DNA of 64,000 bases from DAOULT01 sp964646625. GTDB lineage: Bacteria; Chloroflexota; Anaerolineae; CAZYHC01. Made by a program: the position numbers and the translations under genes. Of this stretch, positions 59,581 to 64,000 are shown piece after piece. How positions within the stretch are numbered: the first letter of the stretch is position 1; every line of letters starts with the position of its first letter. The DNA lies in assembly GCA_964646625.1 (NCBI GenBank), contig CAZYHC010000013.1:38239-102238 (forward strand), given 5' to 3'. A model generated the notes under the pieces. The model did no database searches. It was not told the DNA's origin and was given only the letters and a program-made list of their open reading frames with translations.

Positions 59581-60897
59581 ATGGCTGAAAAGTATAGAGG
59601 CATCGACCATCTCTCCCCCGTCTGGTCGCGTTTCTCCACCATCGTAGCCGAACGGGCCGAGGGGGCCTACATCTACGACGTTGCTGGCAACCGCTATCTG
59701 GATTTTACCTCTGGGATCGGCGTGACCAATACCGGCCACTGCCATCCTGGAGTGGTGGAAGCGGCCAGGGAGCAGATCGGTAAATTCATCCACGCCCAGG
59801 CCAACATCGTCTATCATCGGCCCCTGATCCGGCTGGCGGAAGAGCTGTTGACCGTAGTGCCCAGGGGGCTGGATAGCTTCTTCTTCAGCAACAGCGGAGC
59901 CGAGGCCGTGGAAGCCTCCTTTAAGTTAGCCCGCCAGGCCAGTGGCCGCCCCAATCTGATCGTCTGTGAAGGCTCTTTCCACGGGCGGACGGTGGGCACA
60001 ATGTCCCTGACCACCTCGAAAACCGTCTACCGTGCCGGCTACGCCCCCCTCATGGCCGGGGTGCACGTTGCTCCCTATGGTTACTGCTACCGTTGCCCGC
60101 TGGGAGCACGCCTGGAGTTAGAGGACCCGCCCCCCAACACCCCGCCGAGCGCTCCCGCCCAGGATTGTGACCTGTGGTGCGTGGGACAGGTGCGTCATCT
60201 GCTCAAAAGCCAGACCGCTCCAGAGGAAACGGCAGCCCTCATCGTCGAGCCGGTTTTGGGCGAAGGCGGCTACGTCGTGCCCCCGCTGGAATTCCTGCAA
60301 GGTCTGCGCCGCATTGCCGACGAGTACGGCTTCCTGCTCGTCATCGACGAGATACAATCGGGCTTCGGGCGGACGGGGAGGTTCTTCGCCTTCGAACATT
60401 ACGGGGTAGAGCCCGATATCGTGATCGTGGCCAAGGGGTTGGCTTCCGGCTTTCCCCTGAGCGGCATCGTCACTCGCAGAGAGCTGATGGACAGGTGGAT
60501 GGTGGGCTCCCATGGCGGCACCTACGGCGGCAACGCGGTGTCCTGCGCGGCCGCCATAGCCACCATCCAGGTGCTCAAGGAAGAAAAGCTGGTGGAGAAC
60601 AGCGCCCGCCAGGGGGAATTTTTGATCACCCGCCTGCGACAGTTGCAGAACGAATATCCCATCATCGGCCAGGTGCGTGGTCTGGGCCTGATGGTCGGGG
60701 TGGAGTTCATCACCTCCGACGGTGGGCCCGCTACGGACACCGCCAAAGCGGTTAGCAATAAATGCCTGGAAAAGGGCCTGCTGCTCCTCACCTGTGGCAC
60801 CTACGGCAACGTCGTCCGCTGGATTCCGCCCCTGATCGTGACCGAAGAGCAAATAGAAGAGGCCCTGGACATCTTTGGGGAGGCTTTGAGGAGCTAA
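59581..60897 (+). CDS. Class III aminotransferase, GABA/putrescine-type
   Basis: 438 residues. Typical omega-aminotransferase blocks: GIGVTNTGHCHPGVVEA (about 44-60), FFSNSGAEAVEASFKLARQA (about 101-120), SFHGRT, cofactor Asp in VIDEIQSGFGRTG (about 256) and Schiff-base Lys in AKGLASGFPLSG (about 283). Closest to 4-aminobutyrate, putrescine or lysine epsilon-aminotransferases. An AGGAGG precedes the ATG. An insertion rich in Cys and Pro (CYRCPLG to DCDLWCVG, about 166-200) is unusual and might bind metal. Downstream is a second saccharopine-dehydrogenase-like gene. Confidence 0.87.
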   Translation: MAEKYRGIDHLSPVWSRFSTIVAERAEGAYIYDVAGNRYLDFTSGIGVTNTGHCHPGVVEAAREQIGKFIHAQANIVYHRPLIRLAEELLTVVPRGLDSFFFSNSGAEAVEASFKLARQASGRPNLIVCEGSFHGRTVGTMSLTTSKTVYRAGYAPLMAGVHVAPYGYCYRCPLGARLELEDPPPNTPPSAPAQDCDLWCVGQVRHLLKSQTAPEETAALIVEPVLGEGGYVVPPLEFLQGLRRIADEYGFLLVIDEIQSGFGRTGRFFAFEHYGVEPDIVIVAKGLASGFPLSGIVTRRELMDRWMVGSHGGTYGGNAVSCAAAIATIQVLKEEKLVENSARQGEFLITRLRQLQNEYPIIGQVRGLGLMVGVEFITSDGGPATDTAKAVSNKCLEKGLLLLTCGTYGNVVRWIPPLIVTEEQIEEALDIFGEALRS

Positions 60898-60983
60898 GCG
60901 TGCCAGAAATTTTGTTTTGGATTTACCTGGTCAATATCGCATTTTGAACGAACAGATAGTGGTTTTATAAGGAGTTGGAATCA

Positions 60984-62156
60984 ATGAAAATCGTGGTCTT
61001 AGGCGGGGCGGGCATGATGGGCTGCATCGCCGTCAGGGACCTGGCCCACAGTAAAGGCGTTGACCAGGTAGTCATCGCCGACCTCAACCTGGAGCGGGCC
61101 AAGGAGGTGGCCGCGGCCATCGATAGCCCCAGGGTAGCGGTCGCCCAGGTGGATGCCACCGACCGGGCCAGTTTGCTCAAGGTCCTGGCGGGAGCCGATT
61201 GTCTCCTCAACGCTACAGTCTACTACTTCAACCTGGCCGTCATGCGGGCCTGTCTGGAGGCCAGGGTACACTATACCGACCTGGGGGGCCTGTTCCACAC
61301 CACCCGCCAGCAACTGGAACTCGACGAACAGTTCCAGGAAGCGGGCCTCAGCGCCGTGTTGGGCATAGGGAGCGCCCCAGGCGTGCCCAACGTCCAGAGC
61401 CGTTACATCGCCGAGCGGCTGGACACGATGGAGTACGTCCGCATCTACGATGGCATCCTGCCCCCGGCCTCCGACGACGTTCGTTTCGGCTACGCCATCG
61501 CCACCATCATCGACGAGGTGACGATGGAGCCGATGGTCTACCGCGATGGGGAGTTTGTGGCCTGCCCGCCCATGTCGGAGGAAGAAGATTATTGGTTCAG
61601 CCCGCCTATCGGCCTGTGCCCCACCCATCTCTCGTTGCACTCGGAGGTGGCTACCATCCCCCTGACCTTCCAGGATAAGGGGATCAGGGAATGTTTCTTC
61701 AAGATCAACTACTGGGGCATGCCCAAAGCGGCGGTGGACAAAATCCGCGTCCTGACCGACCTGGGCTTCGCCTCCAAAGAGCCTGTCGAAGTTAAGGGGC
61801 TAAAGGTAGTGCCCAGGGACGTGCTTTTGGCTATGCTGGCCCCTTACGTGCCGCCGCTGAGCGCCTTCTTGGAGGGGCCAGGCGATAGAACGTGGCGCAA
61901 AGAGATCGTGACCGAGGTTAAGGGCGTCAGGGACCATAAAGTGCTCGTCTATCGTCTGGGCACCCTGACCCATCACGGGGCATTGCCTACCGGCGTGGCT
62001 CCTTCCATTGCCGCCCAATGGCTGGCCGCAGGACGCATCGAGCAGAAAGGGGTGATGCCGCCGGAGGTCGCCCTCGCCCCCGAACCCTTCTTCAAAGAAC
62101 TGGCGGCGCGGGGGATCGAAACGAAAGTCACCGTGACAGAACAGTTGGCTCACTAA
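60984..62156 (+). CDS. Saccharopine dehydrogenase-like oxidoreductase (copy 2)
   Basis: 390 residues from ATG 60984, nine bases after AAGGAG. Rossmann loop LGGAGMMGCIAVRDLAHS (6-23), VVIADLNLERAKEVA, NATVYYFNLAVMRACLEA and GIGSAPGVPNVQSRYIAE (about 130-147). It is a homologue of the gene at 56042, with the same order aminotransferase/dehydrogenase but reversed. Together they suggest two oxidation-transamination steps on a diamine or lysine-like compound. The gene ends 40 bp before the kinase promoter. Confidence 0.87.
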   Translation: MKIVVLGGAGMMGCIAVRDLAHSKGVDQVVIADLNLERAKEVAAAIDSPRVAVAQVDATDRASLLKVLAGADCLLNATVYYFNLAVMRACLEARVHYTDLGGLFHTTRQQLELDEQFQEAGLSAVLGIGSAPGVPNVQSRYIAERLDTMEYVRIYDGILPPASDDVRFGYAIATIIDEVTMEPMVYRDGEFVACPPMSEEEDYWFSPPIGLCPTHLSLHSEVATIPLTFQDKGIRECFFKINYWGMPKAAVDKIRVLTDLGFASKEPVEVKGLKVVPRDVLLAMLAPYVPPLSAFLEGPGDRTWRKEIVTEVKGVRDHKVLVYRLGTLTHHGALPTGVAPSIAAQWLAAGRIEQKGVMPPEVALAPEPFFKELAARGIETKVTVTEQLAH

Positions 62157-62203
62157 GGCGCGCGGTGAAGTAAGCTGACTGCAAATCTGACGTACCCGCT
62201 TGC

Positions 62204-62232
62204 TTGCGCTCCGAGTAAAATTCAGGTATAAT
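62204..62232 (+). promoter_or_regulatory. Promoter abutting the kinase start codon
   Basis: TTGCGC (62204-62209), 17 bp, TATAAT (62227-62232). The ATG of the kinase is at 62239, where transcription should start, so the mRNA is predicted to be leaderless; no Shine-Dalgarno is present. Confidence 0.75.
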
Positions 62233-62238
62233 AAAGCT

Positions 62239-63939
62239 ATGGTCAATTGCCCTAAGTGTGGTGTCAAGAACCGAAATAAGAGCCGCTTTTGTAACAACTG
62301 TGGTACGCCCTTAAGCAATGTTTCCGCTGGCGGTCTTCTCAAGCCCGATGAGGTCGTGCAAGGCAGGTACAAGGTCATCGAGGTGCTGAGTCAGGGCCCG
62401 GTAGGGGCTGTTTACCTGGTGGAAGATCAGCACCGTTCGGGGCAACACTGCGTCCTGAAGGAAATATGGGATGTTTTTGCCGACCCGGCCGATTTCGCCC
62501 AGGCGCTGGAAATTTTTGAGCAAGAGGCCAGATTGCTCCAAAGCCTCGACCATCCCAACCTGGCTCGCGTCGGTGACTATTTCTCCTGGAAAGGCCGGCT
62601 CTACCTGGTAATGGAGTACATCCAGGGCAAAACCCTGAAGTCCATCCTTAACCGCAACTTCGATCCTATCCCTGAACATCGCATCCTGGACTGGGCCTTG
62701 CAGCTTTTGAACGTACTGGATTATCTGCACAGCCACGAGCCTCCGCTTTTCTTCCCCGATCTGAGGCCGGCCAACATCATGGTGACCAAAAGCGGCCAGC
62801 TTAAGCTCATCGACTTTGGCCTCTCCCACCTGTTCGATCCGGCTAAAAAGGCTGACGTTCTGAGAATTGGCACGGTAGGGTATGCTCCTCCTGAGCGATA
62901 CGCCAGACCAGGCCAGGTAGGCCCCTATAGCAACATCTACTCTCTGGGCGTAATCTTGCACGAGATGGTGACCAAATATGAGCCCACCGGTAGTTCCTTT
63001 CTCCTCCCTCCGCCTAACACCCTCAATCCTACTGTCTCTCAGCGATTAAATGACATCATCGTCAAGGCCACCTCCCTGCAACCTGCCGCCCGTTTTCAAA
63101 CTGCCCAGGAGATGAAACGAGCCTTGTTGGGCCAGCAGGAACCGACAAAGTTCCTTTTCGCTTTCACTTCCGTGGGGTTACTCTTCACCGCTTTCATTGG
63201 GGTTTTACTCCTGGCCGGAGCGTTGGTGGGGGCCTTTTTGCTTGGTTTAAGGACTCCTGGGTTGATCATCGTCCGCGCTTCGCCTACTCCCATCTCTATC
63301 CCCTCGCCGACCAGCGTGGTCGCAAGGCCCACCCTGCTCCCTGACACGCCGACAGCTACCAGCAGGCCAACCGATACGCCCCCACCAACCGACACATTGA
63401 CGGTCACCACCGTTCCCACATTCACATCCACACCCATACCCACCACACCCACCCCCACGGCGACCGGAACGCCTGCTCCAACCAGCACATCGAGGGCCGT
63501 CGAACCGTCGGCCAGGCCCACCAGTACGCCGACGCCCGTTCCCCCGATAGTGGCCAAAAAGGCTACCTCAACGTCAACGATCGTGCCCCTGCCTACCCCC
63601 GTGTTATTTCCGACCAGCACATCAACGCCTACGTCTACCTCGATTGTGCCTGCCGAGGTCTCAACCTCCACGCCTACCTCGAGGCCAACGCCAACTCCAG
63701 CAGCCACACCCACCCCGATCCCAACGGCTGCGGCCACCCTGACCCCGACGGTCACGACTACCCTGACTACCACGGCCACCCTGACCCCGACGGCTACGGC
63801 TACCCTGACTACTACGGCTACCCTGACCACCACAGCCACCCTGACACTGACGGCTACGGCTACCCTGACACTGACGGCTACCGCTACCCTGACCCCGACG
63901 GCTACGGCCACCTTGACCCCGACGGCAACCGCCACCTAG
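62239..63939 (+). CDS. Ser/Thr protein kinase with zinc ribbon and Thr-rich stalk
   Basis: 566 residues from ATG 62239. Zinc ribbon CPKCG...FCNNCG (4-22). Kinase domain about 43-297: Lys in CVLKEI, activation DFG in LIDFGLS (about 191), APE as YAPPERY. The catalytic loop reads FFPDLRPANIM, so HRD has become FPD: Asp and Asn are kept. The glycine loop (LSQGPVGAVY) is weak. A membrane helix (about 307-337) precedes an extracellular Thr/Pro/Ala stalk. The TAG at 63937 interrupts the stalk, but the same repeat continues in frame to the window end, so the annotated stop may be premature. Confidence 0.85.
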   Translation: MVNCPKCGVKNRNKSRFCNNCGTPLSNVSAGGLLKPDEVVQGRYKVIEVLSQGPVGAVYLVEDQHRSGQHCVLKEIWDVFADPADFAQALEIFEQEARLLQSLDHPNLARVGDYFSWKGRLYLVMEYIQGKTLKSILNRNFDPIPEHRILDWALQLLNVLDYLHSHEPPLFFPDLRPANIMVTKSGQLKLIDFGLSHLFDPAKKADVLRIGTVGYAPPERYARPGQVGPYSNIYSLGVILHEMVTKYEPTGSSFLLPPPNTLNPTVSQRLNDIIVKATSLQPAARFQTAQEMKRALLGQQEPTKFLFAFTSVGLLFTAFIGVLLLAGALVGAFLLGLRTPGLIIVRASPTPISIPSPTSVVARPTLLPDTPTATSRPTDTPPPTDTLTVTTVPTFTSTPIPTTPTPTATGTPAPTSTSRAVEPSARPTSTPTPVPPIVAKKATSTSTIVPLPTPVLFPTSTSTPTSTSIVPAEVSTSTPTSRPTPTPAATPTPIPTAAATLTPTVTTTLTTTATLTPTATATLTTTATLTTTATLTLTATATLTLTATATLTPTATATLTPTATAT

Positions 63940-64000
63940 ACCCCGACGGCCACGGCCACCGACACCCCGACGGCCACCGACACCCCCACGCCCACGGCCA
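63690..64000 (+). repeat. Thr/Ala/Pro codon minisatellite in the kinase stalk
   Basis: Imperfect units built on ACC-CTG-ACC-CCG-ACG-GCT and ACN-GCT repeat to the end of the window, encoding TLTPTATA-like residues. The repeat is prone to slippage and misassembly; the unit containing TAG differs from its neighbours by two bases (CTG to TAG). Confidence 0.85.

Noticed and set aside
63096..63935. Valine-rich minus-strand frame (VAVGVRVAV repeats)
   Set aside because: It is the antisense reading of the Thr/Pro/Ala stalk repeat, and low complexity explains its length.
1..64000. tRNA and rRNA genes
   Set aside because: No cloverleaf with GTTCGAATC-type T-loop and no rRNA-like segment was seen in the intergenic regions read by eye.

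Overview
The window looks like chromosomal DNA of an anaerobic, GC-rich bacterium, most likely a Chloroflexota (Anaerolineae-like) lineage. This is inference from gene content: a Ser/Thr kinase with an N-terminal zinc ribbon and a long Thr/Pro stalk, recX-rny-spoVS clustering, a heterodisulfide-reductase/MvhD electron-bifurcation set, a tungsten-type aldehyde:ferredoxin oxidoreductase and cobalamin-dependent proteins. No 16S or other phylogenetic marker is present. Many intergenic regions carry near-consensus sigma70 promoters (TTGnnn, usually 17 bp, TAnnAT); several are exactly TTGACA-17-TATAAT.

Layout. (1) 1-1540, minus: 3'-truncated multi-PAS sensor. (2) 1762-21671, minus: a 20-kb run reading iclR, livJ, livH, livM-livG fusion, livF, a four-gene opine-oxidase-like flavoenzyme complex, a ureohydrolase, an aldehyde:ferredoxin oxidoreductase, two tandem opine-dehydrogenase paralogues, a B12-binding barrel protein and hydantoinase/oxoprolinase A and B, closed by an intrinsic terminator at 1694-1720. 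Many genes overlap by ATGA or about 11 nt, so it is probably one catabolic operon for an imported amino-acid derivative. (3) 21986-29998: mixed genes (methyltransferase, zinc-ribbon/TPR membrane protein, MBL hydrolase, DUF1786 protein, PrsW-type protease, cold-shock protein, lipoate-ligase family protein) with two gene remnants (Roadblock-like, nitrilase). (4) 30246-32331: ribose/xylose-type ABC binding protein and permease without an ATPase gene. (5) 32384-39550: glycosidase-like barrel, then a phage-like DNA-packaging cassette (sigma-like, portal, protease, large terminase, small terminase-like, membrane microprotein) divergent from an XRE repressor across a palindromic operator. (6) 39719-46952: TIM-barrel isomerase, five-haem cytochrome, then HdrCB fusion, HdrA, MvhD and an FrhB-like ferredoxin. 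HdrA is interrupted by an in-frame TGA exactly at a conserved Cys, followed by a bacterial SECIS-like hairpin: a probable selenoprotein. (7) 46953-50292: a candidate structured RNA, recX, rny, spoVS. (8) 50611-62156: potABCD polyamine uptake with a LysM-PotD fusion and a possible leader peptide, an acyltransferase-like membrane protein, then two saccharopine-dehydrogenase-like and two class III aminotransferase genes around a phosphoesterase flanked by inverted repeats. (9) 62239-64000: Ser/Thr kinase with an apparently leaderless mRNA and a stop codon inside its repeat stalk.

How the genes may work together: region 2 couples uptake to oxidative cleavage of an opine-like or N-substituted amino acid, guanidine hydrolysis, aldehyde oxidation and ring opening. 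Region 6 is a soluble Hdr-MvhD flavin-bifurcation module able to link ferredoxin to another donor or acceptor. Region 8 suggests polyamine uptake followed by transamination and NAD(P)-dependent oxidation. These pathway assignments are inferences; the family assignments are the firmer layer.
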